A stretch of DNA of 64,000 nt from Verrucomicrobiaceae bacterium (lineage in GTDB: Bacteria; Verrucomicrobiota; Verrucomicrobiia; Verrucomicrobiales; Verrucomicrobiaceae), in the NCBI GenBank assembly GCA_016795365.1, contig JAEUHN010000034.1, positions 55,206 to 119,205 of the forward strand, written 5' to 3'. Below the pieces are notes generated by a model. It was not told the origin of the DNA. It was given only the letters and a program-made list of their open reading frames with translations, and did no database searches. Below are positions 42,467-53,535 of the stretch, one piece after another. Position 1 is the stretch's first letter, and each line of letters starts with the position of its first letter. Made by a program: the position numbers and the translations under genes.

Positions 42467-43876
42467 TCAGGAGAACGACTTGCGAAGGTGGCTGGGCAGG
42501 ATGTTCAGCGCCTCGCGATACTTGGCGACGGTGCGCCGGGCCACGTGGATGCCTTTCTCGTTGAGCAGCTTGGTGATCTTGTCGTCGCTCAGCGGTTTGC
42601 GCGGAGTCTCGCCTGAGATGATCTCGGCGATCGCGTTCTTCACGCTGGTGTTGCTCAAGTCTTCGCCGCTTTCGGTTTTGAGACCTTGAGTGAAGAAGTA
42701 GCGCAGCTCGAAGACACCGTGCGGCGTCGCCATGTATTTGCCAGCGATGGCGCGACTGACGGTGGTCTCGTGCACGCCGACCGCGTCGGCCACTTGCGCC
42801 ATGTTCAGTGGGCGGAGGAAGGCGGAGCCCTTGTCGAGGAATTCGGGCTGATGCTTGAGAATCTCGGTCGCGATCTTGTGGATCGTGTTCTGCCGCTGAT
42901 GAATGCTGCGAATGAGGAACTTCCCGCCACGGATCTTCTCGCGGATGTAGTCGCGCACATCGCCCTTGGCATCGGGATCGGCGAGCATGTCCTTGTAGGC
43001 ATTGCTGATCCGCAGGTGCGGCAGGTCGTCGTTGTTCATCACGGCGATCCAGTCGCCAGCGTCCTTCTCCACCACGATGTCGGGCGTGACGTAGTTGTTC
43101 TCGCTGACCGCGAAGCGCGAAGCTGGACGCGGATCGAGAGTGCCGATGAAATCCGCGGCGCGGGAAATCTGCTCGATGGGCACGGCGAGCTTCTTGGCGA
43201 GCTGCGGGTAGCGTTTGTTGGCCAGATCATCAAGGTGATGCTCCACGAGGCGATAGGGCAGGCTCTGCTTCTTTCCCAGGCGATCCATCTGGATCATGAG
43301 GCTTTCGCGGAGATCGACGGCGCCAACGCCGATGGGATCGAAGCGGATGAGCAGTGCCTTGGCGGCTTCCAGCTCATCAACGGGAATCCCATGGGCCAGG
43401 CTGAGGTCTTCGAGGCTGGAGTGCAGGAAACCGTCGTCGTTGAGATTGCCAATGAGGAACTCGGCCCGCTCGCGAATCACGGGGTCGTTCGTGGCCATGC
43501 GAAGCTGCTCCAAGAGGTGTTCCTGCAGGGTGGTGGCCACCGTGATCGAATCCATCATGTAACGCCAGCGCTCGTCATCAGCGCTGCGGTCGCGTGAGGA
43601 CGTGGCGGCACGACTTTGGGACCAGTAGTCCCGCCATTCCTCGTCAAGCTGCGAGAGATGATCAAGCTCGCGATCACCCTCGGGATCTTCGGGGATCGTG
43701 GCCTCGAGCGAGACTTCAGGCTGCTCCATTTCGAGCACGGGATTGACTGAAATCTCCTGCTGAATGAGCTGCCGCAGCTCCATCGTGGGAGCCTGCAAAA
43801 TGTGCAAACTCTGCTGCATCTGCGGGCCGATGGCCAGCTTCTGCGTTTGAGTCTGATAAAGTCCGAATTCTGACAT
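42467..43876 (-). CDS. rpoN: RNA polymerase sigma-54 factor
   Basis: The 469-residue protein has all three parts of sigma-54. A glutamine-rich region I (QTQKLAIGPQMQQSLHILQAPTMELRQLIQQE) binds activators. The core-binding domain contains FDPIGVGAVDLRESLMIQ. The C-terminal DNA-binding part has the HTH VADAVGVHETTVSRAIAGKYMATPHG and the RpoN box ARRTVAKYREAL, which reads the -24 element. The ATG at 43876 begins at MSEFGLYQ; an upstream extension of 80 codons is low-complexity and overlaps the neighbouring gene's end. No bacterial enhancer-binding protein is encoded in the window. Confidence 0.97.
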   Translation of the reverse strand: MSEFGLYQTQTQKLAIGPQMQQSLHILQAPTMELRQLIQQEISVNPVLEMEQPEVSLEATIPEDPEGDRELDHLSQLDEEWRDYWSQSRAATSSRDRSADDERWRYMMDSITVATTLQEHLLEQLRMATNDPVIRERAEFLIGNLNDDGFLHSSLEDLSLAHGIPVDELEAAKALLIRFDPIGVGAVDLRESLMIQMDRLGKKQSLPYRLVEHHLDDLANKRYPQLAKKLAVPIEQISRAADFIGTLDPRPASRFAVSENNYVTPDIVVEKDAGDWIAVMNNDDLPHLRISNAYKDMLADPDAKGDVRDYIREKIRGGKFLIRSIHQRQNTIHKIATEILKHQPEFLDKGSAFLRPLNMAQVADAVGVHETTVSRAIAGKYMATPHGVFELRYFFTQGLKTESGEDLSNTSVKNAIAEIISGETPRKPLSDDKITKLLNEKGIHVARRTVAKYREALNILPSHLRKSFS

Positions 43877-43936
43877 GGAAGCCTGCCGGAAATGGTTGGT
43901 GATCCAGCTAGAGCTATTACACCGCAAGCAAGGATC

Positions 43937-43970
43937 GGGCCAACATTTTCTGGCCCTTGATTTATCAAGG
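43937..43970. terminator. Paired hairpins between the esterase and rpoN genes
   Basis: GGGCCA (43937-43942) pairs with TGGCCC (43951-43956) across eight bases, and CCTTGAT/ATCAAGG (43955-43970) forms a second short palindrome overlapping the esterase stop codon at 43965-43967. They could end esterase transcription on the minus strand. There is no clear T-tract. Confidence 0.4.
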
Positions 43971-45131
43971 TTTGCGCGCGGGCTTCCAGTCGGCTGCGGG
44001 CTTCTCCACTTCAATGGTGGAGTCGCTGATCTTGCTCTCGATGCCGCGCAGTGTCTTGTCGAAGAAACGGTGCACGATGGTGTCGAGTTCCGTGCTGCCA
44101 AAACCATGTCCGCCATCTTTCATGGTGATCAAAACCGAGGACACGCCCGCAGCTTTCAGTTTGGTTTGCAACTCGGTGGCTTGGGCGAAGGGCACGAGGG
44201 GATCTTTTGTGCCGTGAGCGGTGAGGAATGGTGGATCGTCCTTGCTGATGTAGGTCACGGGTGATGCGCTCTTGGCGGCATCGGTCACATCCTGCACGCG
44301 TCCTCCGATGAGCAGGGCCTCGGGATAGTCCTGGGTGGTGCGGTCGATGGTGCTGGGCTGATCGACCATGGTGAGGAAGTTCTCGGGACCGTAGTAGTTC
44401 ACCACGCCTTGCACACGACTACTCTGGTCCGTGTGCTTGCCCAGTCTCCCTTCAAGCGCGGGCACATCGCCACTGGTGCCGATGATGCTCGCCAGATGGC
44501 CGCCTGCGGAACTGCCCCACACGGCGATGTGATCGGCGTCGAGGTTCAGTTCCTTCGCGTGGCCCCGAATCCATCGAATGGCGGCCTTGCAATCATGGAT
44601 CTGTGCAGGCCACTGGGCTTCATTCGTGAGCCGGTAGCCCACCGAGGCACCGGCATAGTCACCGCTGGCGACATACGGTGCCAGATTGCGCATGCCGCTC
44701 TTCCGATCGCCACCTTTCCAACCACCGCCGTGAACGAAGACAATCACGGGCAATGGCTTGTCGCTGGTGCGCTTCTTCGGCAAATAAAGATCGAGCTGCT
44801 GGCGCGGATTCTCGTTGTCCGCATACGGAATATCGAGCTTCGCCTCGATCGTGTCAGGCACAGGTGCCGATGGGATGGGGCGTCCCTGGGGAGCTGAGGG
44901 TCGATTGCCTAGCACGGCCATGTGTTCCTTGAGGGAGATCTTACCATCGCCGTCGGTATCAATGCGCTTCAGATTCGCCCGGCGCTCGACTGGCAGTTCT
45001 TCGCTGCTGATGAAGCCGTCGCCATCCTTGTCCAGACGCTTGAACAGAAGCTCGGGGCCTGGGCGGACTTGCTGGGCCAGAACTGATCCAGACACCAGCA
45101 ACGAAAGGGGGATGAGGAGAAAGCGGTTCAT
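43965..45131 (-). CDS. Exported esterase/lipase with N-terminal EF-hands
   Basis: A 388-residue protein with a signal peptide (MNRFLLIPLSLLVSGSVLAQ). Two canonical EF-hand loops follow, DKDGDGFISSEE and DTDGDGKISLKE. The remainder is an alpha/beta hydrolase of the BD-FAE/carboxylesterase type: VFVHGGGWKGGD forms the oxyanion hole, VWGSSAGGHLAS carries the nucleophilic serine, HGTKDPLVPF the acid and GGHGFG the histidine. EF-hand domains fused to secreted hydrolases are common in Verrucomicrobiota and Planctomycetota. A plausible role is removing acyl groups from plant or algal polysaccharides; substrate unknown. Confidence 0.88.
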   Translation of the reverse strand: MNRFLLIPLSLLVSGSVLAQQVRPGPELLFKRLDKDGDGFISSEELPVERRANLKRIDTDGDGKISLKEHMAVLGNRPSAPQGRPIPSAPVPDTIEAKLDIPYADNENPRQQLDLYLPKKRTSDKPLPVIVFVHGGGWKGGDRKSGMRNLAPYVASGDYAGASVGYRLTNEAQWPAQIHDCKAAIRWIRGHAKELNLDADHIAVWGSSAGGHLASIIGTSGDVPALEGRLGKHTDQSSRVQGVVNYYGPENFLTMVDQPSTIDRTTQDYPEALLIGGRVQDVTDAAKSASPVTYISKDDPPFLTAHGTKDPLVPFAQATELQTKLKAAGVSSVLITMKDGGHGFGSTELDTIVHRFFDKTLRGIESKISDSTIEVEKPAADWKPARKP

Positions 45132-45170
45132 GGTCGGGCTGGAACAGTGCAGTCGATAAGAAGTTGCCGA

Positions 45171-45962
45171 TCAGGACTTTTTCTCTGCCTTGGGCTTTTC
45201 CTTGGTTTTCTCAGGAGCGGCGGGCTTGGGATCGGGAACCTCAATGGCGGGCAGCAGTGGCGCTGCACTGGGTTTCGCATTGGGGAAGGCCGGAGCCACT
45301 CCGACTCGGCTGCGTTGCAAGGCGGTCTCGGCTTCAATCGACTTGCGAAGTTCCTCACGAACACTTTCCGGCACCGCATCGGCATCGAGTGGTGGCAGCA
45401 GCGGATTAGGCCCCGAACTCCAGGCCGCAGGCAGCATCGTGGAGTTGCGCATCATGTCTCGCACGTTGGTGAGCTTGTGCGGACCAATCACGCGAAGGCG
45501 CACATCCATGACGTAAAACACCGTCACGTCAGCCAGCCCTTCCACGGTGGAGTCGCCTCGTTGGAGCACCGGCTTGCCACGGAGGATGAGATCATCATTC
45601 GAAATGAGAGCCTCCTGACACAAGGCTCGCCCGGTGGCCTCATTATCCATCTGCACAAACACATGGCCCGTCGCGCGAACCTTGCGCGGCTTGCCATCGG
45701 CGGTGGTTTTGAGCACTTCGATCGAGTCCGCTGCCACTTTGAAGTAAGGGGGCACGTCCATCTTCTGAGCCGAGATCGCCGAGGCCTCTTCGAAGTCCAT
45801 GCTGAGAAGGAAGGGCAGGCTGACATTGGCAGCGTCATCCTTGGCATGCTCTTCCTTCTTGGCAGAGCCGTCGTCCTTCTTGCTGTCCGAGGCAGGTGGT
45901 TGAGTCGAATGGCAGCCCGTCAACAAGGCGGCAGAGGCGAGCAAGGGAAGGATGGGTCTCAT
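45171..45962 (-). CDS. Predicted lipoprotein, unknown function
   Basis: The 263-residue protein has a clear lipoprotein signal (MRPILPLLASAALLTGC, Cys at about 17). A Lys/Asp/Glu-rich spacer follows (SKKDDGSAKKEEHAKDD). The central part (YFKVAADSIEVLKTTADGKPRKVRATGHVFVQ, then EALISNDDLILRGKPVLQRG) suggests beta-strands like those of OstA/LptC-type proteins, but I cannot assign it. The C-terminus is Pro/Lys-rich. Its neighbour downstream is the EF-hand esterase, same strand, about 40 bases away. Confidence 0.7.
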   Translation of the reverse strand: MRPILPLLASAALLTGCHSTQPPASDSKKDDGSAKKEEHAKDDAANVSLPFLLSMDFEEASAISAQKMDVPPYFKVAADSIEVLKTTADGKPRKVRATGHVFVQMDNEATGRALCQEALISNDDLILRGKPVLQRGDSTVEGLADVTVFYVMDVRLRVIGPHKLTNVRDMMRNSTMLPAAWSSGPNPLLPPLDADAVPESVREELRKSIEAETALQRSRVGVAPAFPNAKPSAAPLLPAIEVPDPKPAAPEKTKEKPKAEKKS

Positions 45963-46087
45963 GGCTTTGAAAGGGGAACGTCATGCTAACCGGCTCGATT
46001 TCTTTGGCACGACAAAAAGATCAGGCACCGCCTGGAAACGAGGCCTCTTTCAAATGGGTGAAGACTTGCGTGGAGAAAAATGTCTTG

Positions 46088-46277
46088 CGTCCGGGAAGGT
46101 TATCCCGCAGAGTCGCAACGCATTCCGGTTCGCCGGAATTCCCGCTAACGCAGCGGAAGGCTTGTCCCGCCGAGGTTTCCCACAGTGCTCCGGAGCGAGC
46201 CTGTTCTTCTCCTCGAAACCTCCTGGAGCAACCCCCAAATGGCTTCGTTGAAGCCGCGTGCATCGTTTCATTTTTTT
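46088..46277 (+). other. Hairpin-rich intergenic region upstream of yebC
   Basis: This part of a 400-bp gene-free gap holds five separate stems. CGGGA/TCCCG is at 46092-46107. ATTCCGG/CCGGAAT, closed by a TTCG tetraloop, is at 46122-46139. CCGCT/AGCGG is at 46142-46156. GAGGTTTC/GAAACCTC at 46172-46222 encloses the palindrome GCTCCGGAGC. GGCTTC/GAAGCC at 46241-46255 is followed 15 bases later by T7. It could be a structured small RNA with its terminator, a yebC leader, or a palindromic mobile-element remnant. I see no match to tmRNA, RNase P RNA or SRP RNA. Confidence 0.45.
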
Positions 46278-46363
46278 ATCACCGCCCCCCATGCATTCAT
46301 TGGCGCAGTTACGTTGATTCGCCGGGGCGGTATTGTTTTCCTCACTCACCTCACCTCAGCGAC

Positions 46364-47113
46364 ATGGCAGGGCATAACAAGTGGTCCAAGGTAAAGCACA
46401 TCAAAGGTGCCGCCGACGCGAAGCGCGGCAAAATTTTCAGCAAGCTGTCCAAAGAAATCACCCTCGCAGCCAAGGCTGGCGGTGGAAGTCCTGATATGAA
46501 TGCGCGGCTGCGCACCGCGATTCTGAGTGCCAAGGCCCAGAACATGCCGAATGACACCATCGATCGCGCGGTGAAGAAAGGCACAGGCGAAATCGAGGGA
46601 GCTGCCATCGAAGAGATCATCTACGAAGGCTACGGCCCGGGTGGTGTTGCGTTCATGGTGGAAGTCGCGACCGACAATCGCAATCGTTCCGCGCAAGACA
46701 TGCGCACTACGTTCAGCAAGAACAACGGAACCTTCGCGGATGCCGGAAGCGTGGCCTACATGTTCCAGCGTCGCGGTGAGATTCGTATCGACATGCCCGC
46801 GTTCAATGAAGAGCAGGTCACCGAGCTGGCCCTCGAATCCGGGGCCGACGACATCACTAGTGATGAGGAAGACTGGATACTCTACACGACCATGGAACAG
46901 CTTTTCACCGTGGGTGCCGCCTTGAAAGAGAAGAGCGTCACCACTAAGACCCAAAAACTGATTTATCTTCCGTCCACCACACTTCTGATCGAGGACCCCG
47001 ATGTTGCCCGCCAGCTGGTGCGGCTCTACGATGCTCTCGACGACTATGACGACACGCAAAACGTGTTCGCCAATTTTGAATTATCCGACCAGGCCGCAGC
47101 AGCACTGGAATGA
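46364..47113 (+). CDS. yebC: YebC/PmpR (TACO1) family protein
   Basis: The 249-residue protein starts with the hallmark MAGHNKWSKVKHIKGA. Further family segments are RAKIFSKL-like GKIFSKLSKEITLAAK, NMPNDTIDRAVKKGTG and YEGYGPGGVAFMVE. YebC family members bind DNA as regulators (PmpR), and some act on ribosomes at polyproline stretches like TACO1. Which applies here is not visible. A longer reading frame from 45983 runs through the hairpin-rich gap and lacks family resemblance, so the ATG at 46364 is correct. rho follows 49 bases downstream. Confidence 0.95.
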   Translation: MAGHNKWSKVKHIKGAADAKRGKIFSKLSKEITLAAKAGGGSPDMNARLRTAILSAKAQNMPNDTIDRAVKKGTGEIEGAAIEEIIYEGYGPGGVAFMVEVATDNRNRSAQDMRTTFSKNNGTFADAGSVAYMFQRRGEIRIDMPAFNEEQVTELALESGADDITSDEEDWILYTTMEQLFTVGAALKEKSVTTKTQKLIYLPSTTLLIEDPDVARQLVRLYDALDDYDDTQNVFANFELSDQAAAALE

Positions 47114-47162
47114 GATCTGACATGTTCTCAGCAGTTTCACTCAGGCCCCACCCACCGCTTCC

Positions 47163-49079
<1,917 letters not shown>

Positions 49080-49115
49080 CCGGTGGGAAGCCCTGGTCTT
49101 CAGTGACCTATTCAC

Positions 49116-49172
49116 CAGCCGTCCGCATGGCAAAGAAGGCGATGCCTTCCATCGGACGGCTGATTTGTTTTC
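49116..49172 (+). terminator. Strong intrinsic terminator after rho
   Basis: CAGCCGTCCG (49116-49125) pairs perfectly with CGGACGGCTG (49153-49162). Inner pairs ATGG/CCAT and AAGGC/GCCTT extend the stem. ATTTGTTTTC follows directly. This ends the yebC-rho transcript 37 bases after the rho stop. Confidence 0.88.
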
Positions 49173-49269
49173 ATCAACGCATCATCCAAACCCGCGCTGG
49201 ATTCTGCCTTGGAAACCTGACCGCGTAAGTCTGGCTGGCACCGAAGTCTTTCCTAAAGTTTTGGAAAGG

Positions 49270-49344
49270 TGGTGCACGCTGCAGGGTTCGAACCTGCGAC
49301 CCCTGCCGTGTGAAAGCAGTGCTCTACCGCTGAGCTAAGCGTGC
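49270..49344 (-). tRNA. tRNA-Val (anticodon CAC)
   Basis: On the minus strand a 75-nt cloverleaf can be drawn. The acceptor stem is GCACGCT/AGCGTGC, with the D-arm GCTCAGCGGTAGAGC. The anticodon stem CTGCT/GGCAG holds loop TTCACAC, giving anticodon CAC. The T-arm GCAGG-TTCGAAC-CCTGC follows. The discriminator A is followed by an encoded CCA. It reads the valine codon GUG. It stands alone between the rho terminator and the beta-propeller gene. Confidence 0.96.
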
Positions 49345-49416
49345 GTCGCGCCGGTTTTGGCGGGCGGGATGAATAAGCAGTTTCCTCTGGTGCGCCAGCG
49401 TTTTTTCAACGTTCGT

Positions 49417-52400
49417 TCACGGAGCCGTCGAACTGGTCGCAGGCAGTTTGAATGGCAGCCATTCCACACCGTAGTCGCAGGCCGGCATCCACACGCCGGT
49501 GAGGTCGGCGCTGAGCGCGAAGCGGTCGTATATGTAGCTGCTTCTCAACGCACCCCAGCTGGTCGAGCGGTTTTCCCCTAGCCAGGTCAGCGTCGCATCC
49601 GCATTGATCTTCCACGCCGACACACTGGAGTATGAGGAGTAGAGCAGGCAGCCATTGGAAAAGATCGGTCGTGTGGAGTAGGCACCGTCGTTGAATGAGA
49701 TGTCAGCGAGCTGCTCCAGCATGCCTGTGGTCTGTTGCTGGCGGAAACGCTTGAGCACGTAGCGTCCCCAGTAGCCCGTCCGGTCGTTGTAGCCATACTC
49801 ATAGCCCGAGCTGAACAGCAGCCCATCCTTGGCGGCCATGCCGTAGCTGTATTCACGATTCCCGATGGCATCTACTTGATGCGCCTCCACACCATCGTAG
49901 GCCAGGGATCGCAGCTTCAGTAATGGTCCATAGCGCTGCTCGACCAGACTGTCCGTGATCAGCCACGCACCGTTCGCATCCACGGAGGATACGCCATACA
50001 CCAACCCAGGAATGGAAACCGGATCACGCACCACGGGCTCGATGCCGTGCGTGAAATCGAGCACGTGCAGATTGCAGACGGACGTCTTGTGCCGACGCTC
50101 GCCATTCACCACGCGCTCATCGTGCTCGTTGTTGCTGCTGGTGTCGTTCAACACCACGATCGGGTAGTAGCGCCACTGCTCCATCTGATACGAACTGAAG
50201 AAAAGGTAACCCGCCTCACCGAACGGTTCACCCATTTGATTGAGCGGCAGATCCTCGTCATCGCGGCGAACCGTAACCGCCGAGCCAGCGGCGACTTCGT
50301 TCGCCGCCACCTGCACGGGGAAGACCACCGCCACGGGCAGCTTCTCACGCTTGGTTTTCGTTTTCTGTGCTGGCGGTGCAGCGGTTGTTGTCGCGGTGCT
50401 GGTGGAAGTCGTATTGGCCACCAATGTTCCTGGGACGTTCACCACACTCTCACTGGTAAGCAAGATGCCTGACGTCATCCTTATCGGCGATGCGATCAAA
50501 TTCGGGCCATCCCATCCCCACCAAGAGTTCCACCAGAAACTCTCACGGCAAGGCGCGAACCACACAAGCTTGTCCTCGCTTACCCACACCGGCTTCACGT
50601 CCTGCATGTCGAGGTAGAGCTGCCAGTTGCCGTTGTTCACGAGGGTGAGTTGTCCTTTGCTGGAATCGCTGTCGCTCGCCAGCGGTGCACCACGCACATC
50701 GGGAATCTCAGCTGCGCCATCGCCAACCTTGACCAGCTTGCCGCTTTGCACGCGCAGCATCCAGGTGCGGAGCTTGGCGGGAGTGGTGCTGCTGGCTGCC
50801 TCGTGCTGGGCGACAAAGATCGTGCCATTGCGCTCGGTCGTCGCCACGATACCCGCATTCGGGTTCGGCAATGCGACGCTGTCGAGCACTTCATCAGGAT
50901 CGCTTGCCTTGGTGAGGCGGACCACGTTCTGCTCCGATGAAGTCGAACCCCACCAGCGCCACCACGAGCGCGCGAAGCCCGGCGCGTTGCTTTCGATCTG
51001 CACGAGGTAATCGCCGACCTGGAACACCTGCTCTACCGGCCAGGCCAGCTCCAGCCATGCGGCCTCCGTCGATTCACCGCCACTGGGTGGATCGGTGTGA
51101 ACGGCCAGCTCCTTGCCAGAGATGGAGACGAGGTAGCCCTTCAGCGCCGTGCCGCGTCGTGCCTGATCCTTCATCTTCACCACCGGGCCCAGTGTGAGCG
51201 AATCGCGCGTCACGTTCACCGTCTGTGTGGAGTAGCTCGGCTGGCCACTCGACCACACCTGCACGGGAACGATCAGCTTGCCCTGATCTCGCAGATAGGT
51301 CACCGCGCGATGCTCCCACTCCGCTTCAGACCAGGCGTATTCGTTGGGGCTCTGCGTCTTGGAGGGATAAACACGAGCGAGCTGCGTCGCGGCACCCGGG
51401 TTGCTCACATCGAAGAGCGACACCGACACGTCACGCTCTTCGCGCCCCACGGCGATGAGGCGGTCACCATCGACTTCGACGTAAGTCGAGTAGCCGGGGA
51501 TCGACAGCTCCCTGCGCACCACCGGGTTCGCCGGATCGGTGAGATCGACAATGAAGAGCGGATCACGAGCCAATGGGTTCCACGTCCAAGTATAGCTGTG
51601 CGTGAAGTCCTGTGGTCCATCCTGACGCACGCCAAAGGTCACCACATACAAGCGCGAGCCATCGAAGCGAGTCGCGTGCAGGTCTTCGCCCTGGGCGGCA
51701 GCCAGGTGCAGTTGCGCGAGTGGCTCTGTCACCGCAGGATCGAGCGAAAAAGTCTCCACCCACGTCTTGCTCGGATGGATGCGATACGAGTAAGTCTGCG
51801 TGGTCGTGATGGTGCCATCGGCATTGGTGACGTCGGTTCTGGACCAGCCGTCCGGATTGTATTCCCAGCGCCGTGGTTCCTGCGTCACCGTCACGATCGC
51901 TCCGTTCACCACGGCCATTTTGAAGAGGTCGCGCACTTGCTGCTTGGTCTCCACTGACTTGACCAGATGAGGCTTGCCATTGGACTCGAAGTCCACCGCC
52001 GAAACATAGCTCCAGTAGCGCCACTGATAGCTTGGCGAGTAGGTGTAGCCATAGCCATTGCCAGCTACCAGCAGGTAGCCGCCCGACGCCTGGAGCACTG
52101 GCGTGGTTCCCTGGCCACTCACGTAGCCCAGTGCCACTGGTGCGCTTACATCGCTCAAATCATAGCCGTGCAGACGCCACCATCCGGTATTCCAATACCA
52201 GACATTCCCGCTCACCAGCCGGGAGTAACCAATGTAGTAGCCCGACCAGCCCGTGGTGATCACATACAGCTTGTCACCGATCAGCCGGCTCTCACCCGCG
52301 TAGCCATCCAGTTCCACTGTCTTCACCACCGTTGGCTTGCCCTCCGCAGACACCTCGACGAAGCGCAGCACGTCGTGCCCCGAGTAGTCATCTGCTGACT

Positions 52401-53382
52401 TGCGCGTGAAGAGCACCACGCGCTGGCCTTTGTCATCCAGGGACTGCAACTGGGTGCCGATTGCTGGCATGCGAATCGAGCCCGTCTTCACCGGCTTGGC
52501 CGGGTCCGACATGTCGAAGACCTGCAAACCACGCAGCTGGTTGAAGTAAAACAACCGGTCGCCCGAGAACTTCCAGATGTCGGCCTCGACGGCAGCACCT
52601 GTGTTGATCGTTGTCGTGGCGGTTGTCGTGGAATCGACCGCGCGGGTCCCTCCGAGAGTCTGAGATCCAGTGATGGCGGCAGTGTTCGCCATCACAGAAG
52701 ATGTTCCATTCAGGACGAGCGTGGACCCACCGGACGCCACCACTCCGCCATTATTCAGGGTGATGCCGAGGCCTGCCGTGATAGTCGATGCCGTTGATTC
52801 CGCATCGAACTGGGTCACGCCGGTCAGCTGGGCAGGGGTGAACTTCCTTTTGTTTGAGCCCATCACACGGAGGTCGTCGATCCGCTCGGTGGTGGGAAAG
52901 AAGAACGTGAGGGTGGTGCTCGTGCCGTCGAGGGCTTTGGTTTGCAAGGGCTTCCAGGCATTGCCTTGTCGCTTCTCCAAGGTGACTCGATAGATGCCAC
53001 CAGGCACAGACACGATTACGCGATCGTAGAGCCATGTGCCCTGAAGTTCGCTAGGTGCCAGAGGGCGGCTCTTGGCGAAGTCGATGATCCGTGGATTCGT
53101 CAACCGCTGTGAACTTCCTGGCGTAGTGGTGGTGATGGCGGAAGGCGATGAGCTTCTTCCAGAACCAAAGACTGGCTGACCGAGTTGTTGAGGACGCCAG
53201 ATCGGCTGGGCGGTCAGAGGCTTGCCCGCATTGAAGCCGAGGGGCTGGGTGCCGGACAGCGGCACCGACTTCGGGACGCCGAGGGTTGGTGAGCCTGCCA
53301 GAGCCTGCGAAATGCTGAGCAGCACGAGCGCTGTGGAGCCGAAGAGCTTGATCGCTGAGGAGGGAAAGGTCGGGAGCTTCAT
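49417..53382 (-). CDS. Large exported beta-propeller protein
   Basis: A 1321-residue protein with a signal peptide (MKLPTFPSSAIKLFGSTALVLLSISQALA). After a Ser/Thr-rich N-terminal region of about 250 residues, a beta-propeller region of the secreted Beta_propel type begins: VEADIWKFSGDRLFYFNQLRGLQVFDMSDP is the usual entry, and blades recur (GESRLIGDKLYVIT, LFIVDLTDPANPVVRRELSIPG, VEVDGDRLIAVGREERDV). The middle and C-terminal parts hold more blade-like segments rich in Tyr/Trp. No enzymatic motif is evident. The gene is monocistronic, divergent from the PL14-like gene across 150 bp. Function is unknown; a binding scaffold at the cell surface is plausible. Confidence 0.8.
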   Translation of the reverse strand: MKLPTFPSSAIKLFGSTALVLLSISQALAGSPTLGVPKSVPLSGTQPLGFNAGKPLTAQPIWRPQQLGQPVFGSGRSSSPSAITTTTPGSSQRLTNPRIIDFAKSRPLAPSELQGTWLYDRVIVSVPGGIYRVTLEKRQGNAWKPLQTKALDGTSTTLTFFFPTTERIDDLRVMGSNKRKFTPAQLTGVTQFDAESTASTITAGLGITLNNGGVVASGGSTLVLNGTSSVMANTAAITGSQTLGGTRAVDSTTTATTTINTGAAVEADIWKFSGDRLFYFNQLRGLQVFDMSDPAKPVKTGSIRMPAIGTQLQSLDDKGQRVVLFTRKSADDYSGHDVLRFVEVSAEGKPTVVKTVELDGYAGESRLIGDKLYVITTGWSGYYIGYSRLVSGNVWYWNTGWWRLHGYDLSDVSAPVALGYVSGQGTTPVLQASGGYLLVAGNGYGYTYSPSYQWRYWSYVSAVDFESNGKPHLVKSVETKQQVRDLFKMAVVNGAIVTVTQEPRRWEYNPDGWSRTDVTNADGTITTTQTYSYRIHPSKTWVETFSLDPAVTEPLAQLHLAAAQGEDLHATRFDGSRLYVVTFGVRQDGPQDFTHSYTWTWNPLARDPLFIVDLTDPANPVVRRELSIPGYSTYVEVDGDRLIAVGREERDVSVSLFDVSNPGAATQLARVYPSKTQSPNEYAWSEAEWEHRAVTYLRDQGKLIVPVQVWSSGQPSYSTQTVNVTRDSLTLGPVVKMKDQARRGTALKGYLVSISGKELAVHTDPPSGGESTEAAWLELAWPVEQVFQVGDYLVQIESNAPGFARSWWRWWGSTSSEQNVVRLTKASDPDEVLDSVALPNPNAGIVATTERNGTIFVAQHEAASSTTPAKLRTWMLRVQSGKLVKVGDGAAEIPDVRGAPLASDSDSSKGQLTLVNNGNWQLYLDMQDVKPVWVSEDKLVWFAPCRESFWWNSWWGWDGPNLIASPIRMTSGILLTSESVVNVPGTLVANTTSTSTATTTAAPPAQKTKTKREKLPVAVVFPVQVAANEVAAGSAVTVRRDDEDLPLNQMGEPFGEAGYLFFSSYQMEQWRYYPIVVLNDTSSNNEHDERVVNGERRHKTSVCNLHVLDFTHGIEPVVRDPVSIPGLVYGVSSVDANGAWLITDSLVEQRYGPLLKLRSLAYDGVEAHQVDAIGNREYSYGMAAKDGLLFSSGYEYGYNDRTGYWGRYVLKRFRQQQTTGMLEQLADISFNDGAYSTRPIFSNGCLLYSSYSSVSAWKINADATLTWLGENRSTSWGALRSSYIYDRFALSADLTGVWMPACDYGVEWLPFKLPATSSTAP

Positions 53383-53535
53383 GGATAATTGAGCGCGGTT
53401 GCTTCCCTTTGAGCCGTCGCCTCCAGTTCTGACATTTTTTATTCTGCCGGATCGTCACGTCGAAAGTCAGGGCTGCTCAAAGACGGTGGCCGGGATTGAC
53501 AGACGATGGTCCCTGCGGCCTCTCGTCTTCACGCC

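Noticed and set aside
43877..44116. 80-residue N-terminal extension of sigma-54
   Set aside because: It overlaps the end of the esterase gene, is composed of Ser/Arg/Pro-rich shadow sequence, and sigma-54 proteins start at the glutamine-rich region I.
45983..46363. 127-residue N-terminal extension of YebC
   Set aside because: It crosses several strong hairpins and has no family similarity; YebC proteins start at MAGHNKWS.
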